Source: Candidatus Pelagibacter sp. | Lineage (GTDB): Bacteria; Pseudomonadota; Alphaproteobacteria; Pelagibacterales; Pelagibacteraceae | NCBI GenBank assembly: GCA_028097945.1 | Contig: JAOHFJ010000002.1 | Location: forward strand, 1-64,000 | Direction of reading: 5' to 3' | Length of the DNA stretch: 64,000 nt | Shown here: positions 17,698 to 26,299 of the stretch, piece after piece | Layout: every line of letters begins with the position of its first letter | Position numbering within the stretch: position 1 is the first letter of the stretch | Translations under genes and position numbers: made by a program | The notes under the pieces: generated by a model | What the model was told of the DNA's origin: nothing | Database searches by the model: none | The model's input: only the letters and a program-made list of their open reading frames with translations

Positions 17698-18707
17698 TTT
17701 TTTCCAAGTCTACCTTGAATTGTTTTTGATGAAGTCGTGAATTCAAATCTATATTTTTCATTAGGCCTAGCTCGCTTAAAACATTCTACTGATGCTAATG
17801 CCACTTCGTGAAATCCAGATAAAATTAATTTAAGTTTTCCTGGGTAGCTACAAATATCGCCTGCAGCAAAAATTCCTTTTTTATTTGTTTCAAAATTTTC
17901 AGCATTAACTTCAATAGTTTTTTTATTCATATTCAACCCCCATTCAGCTATTGGACCTAATTTCATTATCAAACCAAAAAAGCTTAAAACAACATCGGTT
18001 TTTATTTTTTCAATTCTGCCATCATCAAATTTAACTTTTATAGAATTAATTGTATCTTTTCCTTCTATAGACTCCAATTGACATGGGGTTTTAATTGAAA
18101 TTTTTCCCTTTTTTTCAAGTTTTTTTATTTCTGATAAAGTGTGTGGGGCTCCTCTAAACTCATCTCTTCGGTGAATTAAATTAACGTTTGAAAACTTTGA
18201 AAGCTCTAACGCCCAATCTAAAGCTGAGTCACCACCTCCAAAAATTGAAATAGTTTTATTTTTAAATTTTTCTTTATCTCTGACAGCGTAAAATAAATAC
18301 TTTTCTTCAAATTTTTCTGCCTCTTTTACTGCTAATTTTCTAGGTTCAAAAGAACCTACACCTCCAGCAATAATAATATTTGGAGCTGTAAATTCATTTT
18401 TATTGTTCGTTTTTACAATCCAATTTTCTTTTTCTTGTTTAACTTCCTCAACTCTTTCATTCAAAAAAAAATCTGTATCAAAAGGTTTAATTTGTTCTAA
18501 CAGCCTTGATGTTAATTCTTCACCTGTACATTCTGGCACCGCAGGAATATCGTAAATTGGTTTATCAGGGTAAAGTTCTATACATTGTCCTCCAGCTTTA
18601 TCCAGGTTATCTATGACTACCGATTTAAGTCCTTTAATACCTAATTGATGAACTGCGAATAATCCAATAGGTCCGGCCCCAATAATAATTGTATCAGTTT
18701 TTTTCAT
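17694..18707 (-). CDS. Ferredoxin-NADP+ reductase, thioredoxin-reductase-like type
   Basis: FAD enzyme of the TrxR-like FNR class (YumC type). FAD motif IIGAGPIGLF near the N-terminus, QCIELYPDKPIYDIPAVP, NADPH motif SIFGGGDSALDWAL and the C-terminal GIFAAGDICSYPGK. It lacks the redox-active CxxC of true thioredoxin reductase, so exchange with the ferredoxin encoded just upstream is the natural reading. I choose the ATG at 18707 (337 residues), overlapping the ferredoxin stop as TGATG; the frame extends one codon further to a TTG. Confidence 0.92.
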   Translation of the reverse strand: MKKTDTIIIGAGPIGLFAVHQLGIKGLKSVVIDNLDKAGGQCIELYPDKPIYDIPAVPECTGEELTSRLLEQIKPFDTDFFLNERVEEVKQEKENWIVKTNNKNEFTAPNIIIAGGVGSFEPRKLAVKEAEKFEEKYLFYAVRDKEKFKNKTISIFGGGDSALDWALELSKFSNVNLIHRRDEFRGAPHTLSEIKKLEKKGKISIKTPCQLESIEGKDTINSIKVKFDDGRIEKIKTDVVLSFFGLIMKLGPIAEWGLNMNKKTIEVNAENFETNKKGIFAAGDICSYPGKLKLILSGFHEVALASVECFKRARPNEKYRFEFTTSSKTIQGRLGKK

Positions 18708-19027
18708 CAAGATTGTTTTTCAGGCGTAGTGACCATTAAACCTTCTAATTCATCTGAAACAATTAATTGACAGCTAAGTCTGCTATTTTTTTTTGGATCA
18801 TATGCCATATCAATCATATCTACCTCGGCCTCTTCTGCTTTATGTAATTTATCTAACCATTTTTCTTCGACATAAACATGGCAAGTTGAACAGGCCATAG
18901 CACCACCACAATCAGCATCGATACCAGGAATATCATTTTGAACAGCTCCTTCCATTACTGAAAGGCCATTTTCAACATCAACAGTTTTAGAATTTCCATC
19001 TCTGTCTTTATATGTAATTTTAGGCAT
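18707..19027 (-). CDS. [2Fe-2S] ferredoxin, adrenodoxin type
   Basis: 106 residues. The cluster ligands follow the adrenodoxin-type pattern: Cys40, Cys46, Cys49 (DCGGAMACSTCHVYV) and Cys86 (RLSCQLIV). The acidic patch EEAEVDMIDMAY between them is the usual partner-docking helix. The ATG at 19027 is used; a TTG one codon upstream extends the frame. Lies just downstream of a strong terminator for the proteorhodopsin gene, so it is expressed by read-through or a local promoter; it is coupled to the reductase gene. Confidence 0.95.
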   Translation of the reverse strand: MPKITYKDRDGNSKTVDVENGLSVMEGAVQNDIPGIDADCGGAMACSTCHVYVEEKWLDKLHKAEEAEVDMIDMAYDPKKNSRLSCQLIVSDELEGLMVTTPEKQS

Positions 19028-19047
19028 CAATAAGAATATAAAGATCT

Positions 19048-19084
19048 AAAAAAAAAGGGCAAGTATGCAAAAACATACCTGCCC
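19048..19084 (-). terminator. Intrinsic terminator of the proteorhodopsin gene
   Basis: On the minus strand, GGGCAGGTATG and CATACTTGCCC form an 11-bp stem (one G-U pair) with a 6-base loop, followed by nine U residues. It begins 20 bases after the proteorhodopsin stop and 21 bases before the ferredoxin start, which should give mainly monocistronic proteorhodopsin mRNA and separate levels for the redox genes. Confidence 0.9.
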
Positions 19085-19103
19085 TTAATCTAATTACTTA
19101 ATA

Positions 19104-19877
19104 CTAGTTTCTTGATAATCTAGTATTTTGCATTGCAGCAGACCAAATGATAAGACCAAAAGCGATCTTGTTCAAGAAGTCAGCAGCATTGTAAATAACG
19201 TTCAATGAGTTAGCGTCTACTCCACCAGTTAAATATCCAAAGATATAACCTAATGGGTATACTGCCCAACCAATTGTTACGATTATTCTCATTGCACTAA
19301 ATGCAGTTTGTAATGACTTATTACCAGCTTTTGCTGCTAATGTTCCAGCTTCACCAGAGAATATTTCAAAAAGAATATATATCCAGCCAGCCATTCCGAT
19401 TACAAAACCAACAAATGGTTGTATGTAACCAGCTTCACCTAGGTAACCACCTATAAGCATTACTAAAGAACCTATTAAAAGTTTCCAGAATACTGAACCT
19501 GGTACTTTTTTCACTGCCGCTAATACAAAATAGAACTCAAGCATTAGTAATGGCACTGTAATTAACCAGTCGATATATCTGTAAACAGTTGGTGACTCAC
19601 CAGTTCCGATCCATACTTCTCTCATGTACATGTAGTGTATGAATGCGATACCAGTTACTAGTCCTGCAACTGTAATTGAAACTCTCCAAGCAGGTGCAAC
19701 AGATCCTCTTTCTAAAAAGAAGAACGCTGTAGCTGCTAAACAACCCATAGATACAAGCCAGAATGAAATTCCAACGAAATCACTTGTTTCTAACAAAGCT
19801 GCGTCTGCTGCATTAGCTGAACCTGTTAAACCTAATACGGCAACAGTTGCTAGTGCAAACATTTTTAATTTACTCAT
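19104..19877 (-). CDS. Proteorhodopsin, green-absorbing type
   Basis: Light-driven proton pump in the inner membrane, seven helices plus a cleavable signal peptide (MSKLKMFALA through SANA). Key residues by alignment with green proteorhodopsin (offset +6): His81, proton acceptor Asp103 (RYIDWL), spectral-tuning Leu111, proton donor Glu114, and retinal-binding Lys237 in LNKIAFG. Leu at the tuning position predicts green absorption. A GGGAGG ribosome site lies six bases before the ATG, stronger than most genes here, consistent with high expression. A terminator follows. No retinal-synthesis genes are nearby. Confidence 0.98.
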   Translation of the reverse strand: MSKLKMFALATVAVLGLTGSANAADAALLETSDFVGISFWLVSMGCLAATAFFFLERGSVAPAWRVSITVAGLVTGIAFIHYMYMREVWIGTGESPTVYRYIDWLITVPLLMLEFYFVLAAVKKVPGSVFWKLLIGSLVMLIGGYLGEAGYIQPFVGFVIGMAGWIYILFEIFSGEAGTLAAKAGNKSLQTAFSAMRIIVTIGWAVYPLGYIFGYLTGGVDANSLNVIYNAADFLNKIAFGLIIWSAAMQNTRLSRN

Positions 19878-19909
19878 GAAAACCTCCCTCGTTTGTTTAG
19901 TTTTCTATT

Positions 19910-19927
19910 TAGTTTATATATAAACTA
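19910..19927 (-). promoter_or_regulatory. 18-bp palindrome in the proteorhodopsin promoter region
   Basis: TAGTTTATATATAAACTA is a perfect palindrome 33-50 bases before the proteorhodopsin ATG. It contains a -10-like TATATA; TTTACC about 17 bases further upstream could be the -35. The symmetry suggests a dimeric regulator site or simply an A+T-rich promoter core. Flanking GTTTGT and ACAAAC (about 19891 and 19933) give weaker outer inverted arms. Confidence 0.4.
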
Positions 19928-20104
19928 CTCAGACAAACGGTAAACTTAACCGCTACCGAGCAATTGGAGGGAACATAGTAAAAAACAAAGTTACAGTGAA
20001 GCGTTTTTTTTACTAAAAACCCGCATTTTTATTGGTTTTTTTATTTTTTTTTGGGGATATTTATGAAATACTCTTAAAATTATAGAGTTTTTAGGGGGCA
20101 TGAA

Positions 20105-22003
20105 TTGAATCAAAAATATAACGATATTTATCAAAAATCTATTCAAAACAGAGAGGAATTTTGGAAAAATATCTCTGAAAACATTTTTTGGTATAAAAAA
20201 CCAACAAAAATTTTAAATTCGGACAAGCCACCATTTTATAAATGGTTTGAGGACGGTGTAACAAATACTTGTTACAACGCTCTAGACTTACATATCGATA
20301 AAGGTAGAGGAGATAAACTTGCCATCATCTACGATAGCCCAATTACAGGTGTGAAAAAAAATATAACTTACAACGAATTGAGGGATAAGGTTGCTTTGTT
20401 CGCTGGAGCCTTAAAAAATCAAGGTGTTAATAAAGGTGATAGAGTAATTATTTATATGCCAATGATACCTGAGGCAGTGATTGCTATGCTTGCATGTGGA
20501 AGAATTGGATCGGTTCACTCTGTTGTTTTTGGCGGGTTTGCAGCGAACGAGCTTGCGAGTAGAATTGATGACTCTAAGGCAAAACTTTTAGTTACCGCTT
20601 CATGTGGTTATGAACCTGGTAGAACTGTTCAATATAAACCACTAGTGAACAAAGCTTTGGAGCTTGCAAATCATAAGCCAGATAAATGTATTATTTTCCA
20701 GAGAGAAAAAGATAAAGCAGAGCTTGATTCTAAAATAGATATTACTTGGGAAGATGCTCATAAAAATGCAAAACCCGCAGACTGTGAAAAAATGAATGCT
20801 AACGATTACGCTTACATTCTTTATACATCTGGAACAACAGGTTTACCAAAAGGAATTGTAAGAGATATCGGTGGACATATAGTTGCTTTGAAGTGGACAA
20901 TGAAAAATATTTATAACATTAATCAAGATGATGTATGGTGGTCTGCAAGTGATATTGGTTGGATAGTGGGTCACTCTTATATTGTTTATGCTCCTTTATT
21001 TTATGGATGCACCACTGTTCTTTTTGAAGGAAAACCAGTTGGCACTCCTGATGCTGGAGTTTTTTGGAGAGTGATATCAGAACACAAGGTAAAATCTCTT
21101 TTCACAGCCCCTACAGCGATTAGAGCAATTAAAAAAGAAGATCCAAACGGAGAATTTTTTAAAAAATATGACCTAAGTAAATTTGATAAATTATTTTTAG
21201 CAGGTGAGCGAGCTGATCCTGACACAATTAAGTGGTTTGAAAAATTATCTAACTCACCTGTAATTGATCATTGGTGGCAAACTGAAACCAGCTGGGCGAT
21301 TACATCTGATTGTACTGGAATAGAGTCATTTCCAGTAAAATATGGTTCAGCTTTTAAACCTGTGCCGGGTTATGATTTAAAAGTTTTAAATGCAGAAGGT
21401 AAAGAAGTTGGTCCGGGAAAAATGGGTGACATTGTTGTCAAGCTTCCTTTGCCGCCTGGAACTTTTCCCACACTTTGGGGAGCTGATAAAAGATATAAAG
21501 AAAATTATATGACTACCTACCCTGGTTATTACCAAACTTATGACGCAGGTCATATAGATGAAGATGGTTACGTTTGGATTATGTCTAGAACAGATGATAT
21601 TATTAATGTTGCAGGACACAGATTATCTACGGGAGCCATAGAAGAGGTTCTTGCAGAACATAAGGATGTAGCTGAGTGTGCTGTAATAGGTATTGCAGAT
21701 AAACTTAAAGGGCAACTTCCTATTGGTTTGCTTGCTTTAAAAGCTGGAGTAACCAAAGATAAAAAAGATATCATAGGTGAATGTATAAAAATGGTGAGGG
21801 AAAAAGTTGGTCCTGTTGCAGCTTTTAAAATAGCTATTGTGGTTAAAAGATTGCCTAAAACAAGATCGGGAAAAGTTTTAAGAGGTACAGTGAGAAAAAT
21901 AGCAGATAATGAACCTTATAAAATGCCTGCTACAATAGATGATCCTGCAATTTTAGATGAAATAAAAGCTGACTTAATTGAAAATAAAATTTTAAAACTT
22001 TAA
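20105..22003 (+). CDS. prpE: Propionyl-CoA synthetase (propionate-CoA ligase)
   Basis: Acyl-adenylate-forming enzyme activating propionate (and probably acetate less well) to the CoA thioester. 632 residues. PrpE-type landmarks: NTCYNALDLHIDKGRGDK, VHSVVFGGFAANELASRIDD, SCGYEPGR, AMP motif YTSGTTGLPKG, WWQTETSW, and the C-terminal acylation site PKTRSGKVLRG. The only plausible start is TTG at 20105 with GGGGG six bases upstream; the nearby ATG at 20100 is out of frame and hits a stop after two codons. Divergent from proteorhodopsin; its 3' end overlaps dihydroorotase by 12 bases. Confidence 0.93.
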   Translation: MNQKYNDIYQKSIQNREEFWKNISENIFWYKKPTKILNSDKPPFYKWFEDGVTNTCYNALDLHIDKGRGDKLAIIYDSPITGVKKNITYNELRDKVALFAGALKNQGVNKGDRVIIYMPMIPEAVIAMLACGRIGSVHSVVFGGFAANELASRIDDSKAKLLVTASCGYEPGRTVQYKPLVNKALELANHKPDKCIIFQREKDKAELDSKIDITWEDAHKNAKPADCEKMNANDYAYILYTSGTTGLPKGIVRDIGGHIVALKWTMKNIYNINQDDVWWSASDIGWIVGHSYIVYAPLFYGCTTVLFEGKPVGTPDAGVFWRVISEHKVKSLFTAPTAIRAIKKEDPNGEFFKKYDLSKFDKLFLAGERADPDTIKWFEKLSNSPVIDHWWQTETSWAITSDCTGIESFPVKYGSAFKPVPGYDLKVLNAEGKEVGPGKMGDIVVKLPLPPGTFPTLWGADKRYKENYMTTYPGYYQTYDAGHIDEDGYVWIMSRTDDIINVAGHRLSTGAIEEVLAEHKDVAECAVIGIADKLKGQLPIGLLALKAGVTKDKKDIIGECIKMVREKVGPVAAFKIAIVVKRLPKTRSGKVLRGTVRKIADNEPYKMPATIDDPAILDEIKADLIENKILKL

Positions 22004-23305
22004 CGGAGTGCCTTTAGACTCCACTATCACTTTTCCATCTGACATCACTAAATGTCCGTTTACGATTGTACCTACTGGAAAACCTTTTACTTTATAGTTA
22101 TTAAATGGCGTCCAGCCACATTTGCTTGCTATCATCTCATTTTTTATAGTCACTTCTTTATTCATGTCAGCGATAGTTAAATCAGCATCAAAACCCTCTT
22201 TAATGAAGCCTTTGTTTTTAATTCCAAATATTTTACAAGGATTTTCACACATCAAATTGATCAATTGTTGCAAAGAGAGTTTTCCATTGTTTACATGATC
22301 AAGCATCACTGGAAAAATAGTTTGGACTCCAGGCATGCCTGAGGGAGTATTTGGATATTCTTTATCTTTATTCTCTTTTAAATGTGGAGCATGATCAGAA
22401 CCTAGTACATCAACAATATTATTTTTAATTGCTACCCAAAGACGGTCAAAATGTTCCTTGGTTCTTAGTGGAGGATTCATTTGAGCATAAGTTCCAAGTT
22501 TGTCATAACAATCTGGCGCATAAAGAGTTAAATGTTGCGGTGTGGTTTCGAAAGTTACATTTTTTTTATGCATGGCTAAAAAATCTACTTCATCTTTTGT
22601 AGTCACATGTAAAACATGAATTTTTTTATTGTATCGCTCAGCAATTTTAACAACTCTTCGTGTGGAAGACATAGCACACTCTACATTTCTCCATTCAGAG
22701 TGTGAGTGAACATCTCCTTTTCTTATAAATTTTTTTCTAAGATTTATAATGTCTTCATCTTCAGAGTGGATCGATACAACTCTATCACTGCTTGAGATTA
22801 CTTTTTCAATATCTGCTTCTTTATCGACTAATAAGTTTCCTGTTGATGAACCTGCAAATAATTTTACACCACAACAACCCTCAACATCTTTAAGTCTAGC
22901 AAGTTGATCGGTGTTGTCTGGCGTTGCGCCAAAATAAAAAGCGTAATTACTATGCATCCTATTGTTTGCTGCTTGTAATTTTTTATCGAACTCAACTAGA
23001 TTAGACGTGGGAGGATTAGTGTTAGGCATTTCGAACAAAGATGTTACCCCTCCTAAAACGGCTGCTCTACTTCCGCTTTCTAAATCCTCGGCATCAGTAG
23101 ACCCTGGTTCTCTGAAATGAACTTGAGTATCAATGATACCTGGTAAAACAACTTTATCAGTAGCATCATAAACTTTTGAACTATTAAGTTCAATTTTACC
23201 TATTTTTTGAATCTTATTACCAGATAACCCAATGTCTGTTTTGGTAAGCTTGCCATCAATATAACAAGAGCCATTTTTAATTATGAGACTAAATTTATCA
23301 GACAT
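21992..23305 (-). CDS. pyrC: Dihydroorotase-like amidohydrolase
   Basis: Expected to cyclise carbamoyl-aspartate to dihydroorotate in pyrimidine synthesis. 437 residues, class I layout. Metal-site elements: DTQVHFREPG, the bridging Lys in GVKLFAGSSTG, His in VSIHSEDE, His in VLHVTT and Asp in LGSDHAPH. The first motif is normally Asp-x-His-x-His; here the first His is Gln, which I recall as a feature of an alphaproteobacterial subgroup, so the enzyme may still be active. No other pyrC is in the window. The start is 38 bases from divergent ygfZ. Confidence 0.85.
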   Translation of the reverse strand: MSDKFSLIIKNGSCYIDGKLTKTDIGLSGNKIQKIGKIELNSSKVYDATDKVVLPGIIDTQVHFREPGSTDAEDLESGSRAAVLGGVTSLFEMPNTNPPTSNLVEFDKKLQAANNRMHSNYAFYFGATPDNTDQLARLKDVEGCCGVKLFAGSSTGNLLVDKEADIEKVISSSDRVVSIHSEDEDIINLRKKFIRKGDVHSHSEWRNVECAMSSTRRVVKIAERYNKKIHVLHVTTKDEVDFLAMHKKNVTFETTPQHLTLYAPDCYDKLGTYAQMNPPLRTKEHFDRLWVAIKNNIVDVLGSDHAPHLKENKDKEYPNTPSGMPGVQTIFPVMLDHVNNGKLSLQQLINLMCENPCKIFGIKNKGFIKEGFDADLTIADMNKEVTIKNEMIASKCGWTPFNNYKVKGFPVGTIVNGHLVMSDGKVIVESKGTPLKF

Positions 23306-23343
23306 GATTTAATAAATATATTATACAATATAAACTTGCAAAT

Positions 23344-24228
23344 ATGGAAAAAGATAAAATTATTTTATTAGAAGACCGTGGATTAATCTCAATAACCGGT
23401 GAGGATTCTAAAAATTTTCTTCAAAATATCGTTACCAACGATGTAGAAAAAGTAAGTACTTCCAATTCAATTTTTTCAGCGTTGTTTACTCCTCAAGGCA
23501 AATACTTATTTGAATTTTTTCTATTACTAACAAAAGAAGGATTTTTATTAGACTGTGATAATAAATTTACAAATGAAATCATCGCTTATCTTTCAAAATA
23601 TAAATTAAGATCAAAAATTGAAATTAAAAATATTTCTTCTAATCATGTCATTGGTTTAATAAGTTTAGAAAAATTCACCGAAATACAAAATAATGAGAGC
23701 AAAAATACTGATACGATAGTTTATAGGGATAGCCCTGTGTTTATTGATCCGAGAAATAAAAAATTAGGAGCTAGAATATTATCAACTCTTGAAAAATTAC
23801 ACCTCACAATAAAAAAATTAGATTTAAAAATTATTAAAGCTGAAAATTATATTATAGATGCACATGCTCTAGGGATACCTATTAAAGGTGTAGAAAATTT
23901 AAAAGAACAATTGTTTGGATTAGAGGCAAATTTTGAAGAACTTAAGGCTATTGATTTTAAAAAAGGTTGCTATGTTGGCCAAGAAAATACTGCAAGAATG
24001 AAGCTCAAAAATAAACTAAGAAGAAGATTGTTGCCGATAAAATTTGATCAAGAGTTAAGCATAGGCGATGAACTTAAATACAATAATATTGCAATTGGAA
24101 AAGTTTTGATTAATAAACCAATGCCTTTTGCGTTGGTTAAACTTTTTGACCCTGATTTTTCTGAATTTAATGATAAAGACATTTCCATAAACGATAATAA
24201 GGCTAAGTTAATCAATATATTCAAATAA
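23344..24228 (+). CDS. ygfZ: Folate-dependent Fe-S cluster repair protein YgfZ
   Basis: 294-residue GcvT-fold protein that supports iron-sulfur enzyme maturation with tetrahydrofolate. The diagnostic motif K-G-C-Y-x-G-Q-E is present as KKGCYVGQENTARM near residues 205-218. The N-terminal DSKNFLQNIVTNDV and SALFTPQGKYLFEFF are also typical. The next plus-strand genes include nadA, whose product carries a 4Fe-4S cluster. The stop codon directly touches the CCA end of the minus-strand tRNA-Leu. Confidence 0.93.
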   Translation: MEKDKIILLEDRGLISITGEDSKNFLQNIVTNDVEKVSTSNSIFSALFTPQGKYLFEFFLLLTKEGFLLDCDNKFTNEIIAYLSKYKLRSKIEIKNISSNHVIGLISLEKFTEIQNNESKNTDTIVYRDSPVFIDPRNKKLGARILSTLEKLHLTIKKLDLKIIKAENYIIDAHALGIPIKGVENLKEQLFGLEANFEELKAIDFKKGCYVGQENTARMKLKNKLRRRLLPIKFDQELSIGDELKYNNIAIGKVLINKPMPFALVKLFDPDFSEFNDKDISINDNKAKLINIFK

Positions 24229-24312
24229 TGGTGCGGTCGGAGAGACTCGAACTCTCACGGGAAACCCACACGCCCCTCAAGCGTGCCTGTCTACCAATTT
24301 CAGCACGACCGC
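24229..24312 (-). tRNA. tRNA-Leu (anticodon GAG)
   Basis: 84 bases including encoded CCA. The acceptor stem GCGGTCG pairs with CGACCGC, the anticodon stem CACGC/GCGTG encloses loop TTGAGGG (anticodon GAG), a long variable arm typical of leucine follows, and the T arm is GAGAG-TTCGAGT-CTCTC. Reads CUC/CUU codons. Its 3' end abuts the ygfZ stop on the other strand without a spacer base. Confidence 0.97.
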
Positions 24313-24373
24313 AACAATTATGCGACAATAAATGAATGACAATTTAACCTCAAGTTGATAAATTGGAATTAGT

Positions 24374-25363
24374 ATGTCTGTACAACAACGAAATTTAAAC
24401 AGTTCTAGCGAGATTTACAAAAAAATCTCAAAATTTGTGCCTGAAAATGAATGGAAAATTCATGCTCCTTTAATAGAAAAAATCAATAAGTTAAAAAAAG
24501 AAAAAAATGCAATCATTCTTGCACACAATTATCAAACTCCTGAAATTTACCACGGAGTAGCTGATATAGCGGCAGACTCTTTAGCTCTAGCAGTTGAAGC
24601 TGCAAAAACTTCTGCTGACAAGATTATAATGTGTGGAGTTCACTTCATGGCGGAAACAGCAAAATTAATGAACCCGACAAAAAAAGTTTTTTTACCGGAC
24701 ATGCAAGCAGGTTGCTCGTTAGCAAGTTCAATTACTGGAAAAGACGTAAGATTATTAAAACAAAAATATCCAGGTGTTCCAGTAGTGTCATATGTTAATA
24801 CATCTGCTGATGTAAAAGCAGAAACAGATGTTTGCTGTACTTCCGCAAATGCTGTTAAAGTGGTTGAGTCTTTAAACGTAGATAAAGTAATTTTTCTTCC
24901 AGACCAATATTTAGCAGATTATGTGGCGAAAAATACAAAAGTAAAGATTATTTCTTGGAAAGGAACTTGTATTGTTCACGAACAATTTACTAGTAAAGAG
25001 ATTGAAGATATTAAAAATCAAAACCCTGGTATCAAAGTCATTGCTCACCCTGAGTGTCCACCGGATGTGATTGAGGCATCCGATTTTGCTGGATCAACTT
25101 CAGGTATGATTAAATATGTAAAAGATAATCAACCTAAAAAAGTGATGCTAGTGACTGAATGTTCAATGAGCGATAACGTCGAAGCTGATAATCCAAATGT
25201 ATCTTTCATCAAACCATGTAATCTTTGCCCTTACATGAAAAAAATTGATTTAGAAAAAATCTTAGATTGTTTAGAAAATGATACGAATGAAATCATTTTA
25301 GATAATAAAACTATAGAAGCCGCTAGAAAATCTGTAATTAGAATGACCGAAATTGGTCGTTAG
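24374..25363 (+). CDS. nadA: Quinolinate synthase
   Basis: Condenses iminoaspartate with dihydroxyacetone phosphate to quinolinate using a 4Fe-4S cluster. 329 residues. Seen: IILAHNYQTPEIYHGVADIAADSL, the three cluster cysteines in MQAGCSLA, GTCIVHEQF and CNLCPYMK, and IAHPECPPDV. Followed at once by nadC. No nadB (L-aspartate oxidase) is adjacent, so iminoaspartate must come from an enzyme encoded elsewhere. Confidence 0.97.
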   Translation: MSVQQRNLNSSSEIYKKISKFVPENEWKIHAPLIEKINKLKKEKNAIILAHNYQTPEIYHGVADIAADSLALAVEAAKTSADKIIMCGVHFMAETAKLMNPTKKVFLPDMQAGCSLASSITGKDVRLLKQKYPGVPVVSYVNTSADVKAETDVCCTSANAVKVVESLNVDKVIFLPDQYLADYVAKNTKVKIISWKGTCIVHEQFTSKEIEDIKNQNPGIKVIAHPECPPDVIEASDFAGSTSGMIKYVKDNQPKKVMLVTECSMSDNVEADNPNVSFIKPCNLCPYMKKIDLEKILDCLENDTNEIILDNKTIEAARKSVIRMTEIGR

Positions 25364-25367
25364 ATCA

Positions 25368-26198
25368 GTGCAAAAATTAAATCAATCTTATATTAAATCT
25401 GTAGTTAAAAAAGCTCTAGATGAAGATTTAAAACCTAGAGGTGATATCACAACAAACTTAATAAAATTCAAAAATAAGAAGGCTAAAGCTCAAATTGTAG
25501 CAAAGCAAGATGGTGTAATAGCTGGGTTAGATTTTTGCAAAACTGCGTTCAAGCTAGTGGGTAAAGAGACAATTTTTACCAGCAAAGTTAAAGATGGTTC
25601 TAAAGTTAAAAAAAATAAAATTATTGCTAAAATAAAAGCTAAAACAAAAACAATTTTAATCGCTGAAAGAACGGCTTTAAATTTTCTAAATCATGCTTCT
25701 GGAATTGCTACTTTAACAAATCAATTTAAAAAAAAAGTTAATAAAAAAACAAAAATTTGTTGCACAAGAAAAACAACACCAAATTTAAGACAATTAGAAA
25801 AATATGCTGTAAAAAAAGGTGGTGGTCATAACCATAGATACAATCTAAGTGATGAAATTTTAATTAAAGATAATCATATAAGTGCTGAGGACAGTTTAAA
25901 AAATTTAGTAAAAAAAGCTATTAAGACTAAAAAAATTGTAACGGTTGAAATAGAAAATCTTAAGCAATTAAATCAAGTACTGGGTCTTAAATTTAAAAGA
26001 ATTTTATTCGATAATATGAACACAAATCAATTAAGAAAATGTTTGAAAATTTGTAAAAATAAATATGAAACTGAATACTCAGGTAATGCTGATCTAAAAA
26101 ATATTAAAAAAATATCTAATACAGGAATTAACAGAATTTCAGTAGGAGCTATAACTCATAGCGCCAAATCATTCGATACTAGTTTGTTGTTTAACTAA
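25368..26198 (+). CDS. nadC: Nicotinate-nucleotide pyrophosphorylase (carboxylating)
   Basis: Turns quinolinate and PRPP into nicotinate mononucleotide, the step after NadA. Family motifs: ALDEDLKPRGDITTNL, AERTALNFLNHASGIATLT, CTRKTTPNLRQLEKYAVKKGGG with HNHRYNLSDEILIKDNH, and the C-terminal VGAITHSAKSFDTS. Start is uncertain: GTG at 25368 gives 276 residues and lies just after the nadA stop; the frame also allows TTG at 25353, which would overlap nadA by 11 bases. Neither has a strong ribosome site. Confidence 0.95.
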   Translation: MQKLNQSYIKSVVKKALDEDLKPRGDITTNLIKFKNKKAKAQIVAKQDGVIAGLDFCKTAFKLVGKETIFTSKVKDGSKVKKNKIIAKIKAKTKTILIAERTALNFLNHASGIATLTNQFKKKVNKKTKICCTRKTTPNLRQLEKYAVKKGGGHNHRYNLSDEILIKDNHISAEDSLKNLVKKAIKTKKIVTVEIENLKQLNQVLGLKFKRILFDNMNTNQLRKCLKICKNKYETEYSGNADLKNIKKISNTGINRISVGAITHSAKSFDTSLLFN

Positions 26199-26270
26199 AA
26201 CTTTTTATTATACGTAAAAAAATAAAGAAGAGCTCATGTCATTACTTGTATTTTGTGTGCCAAAAGTGTT

Positions 26271-26299
26271 AATTAAAAATTGATTGTTATTTTTTAATT
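26271..26299. terminator. Possible A+T-only bidirectional terminator
   Basis: AATTAAAAA and TTTTTAATT form a perfect 9-bp stem with an 11-base loop, located between the convergent ends of nadC and ppdK and touching the ppdK stop. It contains no G-C pair, so stability is low. Position favours a terminator; composition makes chance likely. The rest of 26199-26298 shows nothing else. Confidence 0.25.

Noticed and set aside
20063..20074. Four-codon leader peptide before prpE
   Set aside because: ATG AAA TAC TCT TAA exists but lacks a ribosome site and any run of regulatory codons.
19878..20104. A small RNA gene or riboswitch in the proteorhodopsin/prpE gap
   Set aside because: Only short palindromes and promoter-like boxes are visible; no known riboswitch core or independent terminator was recognised.
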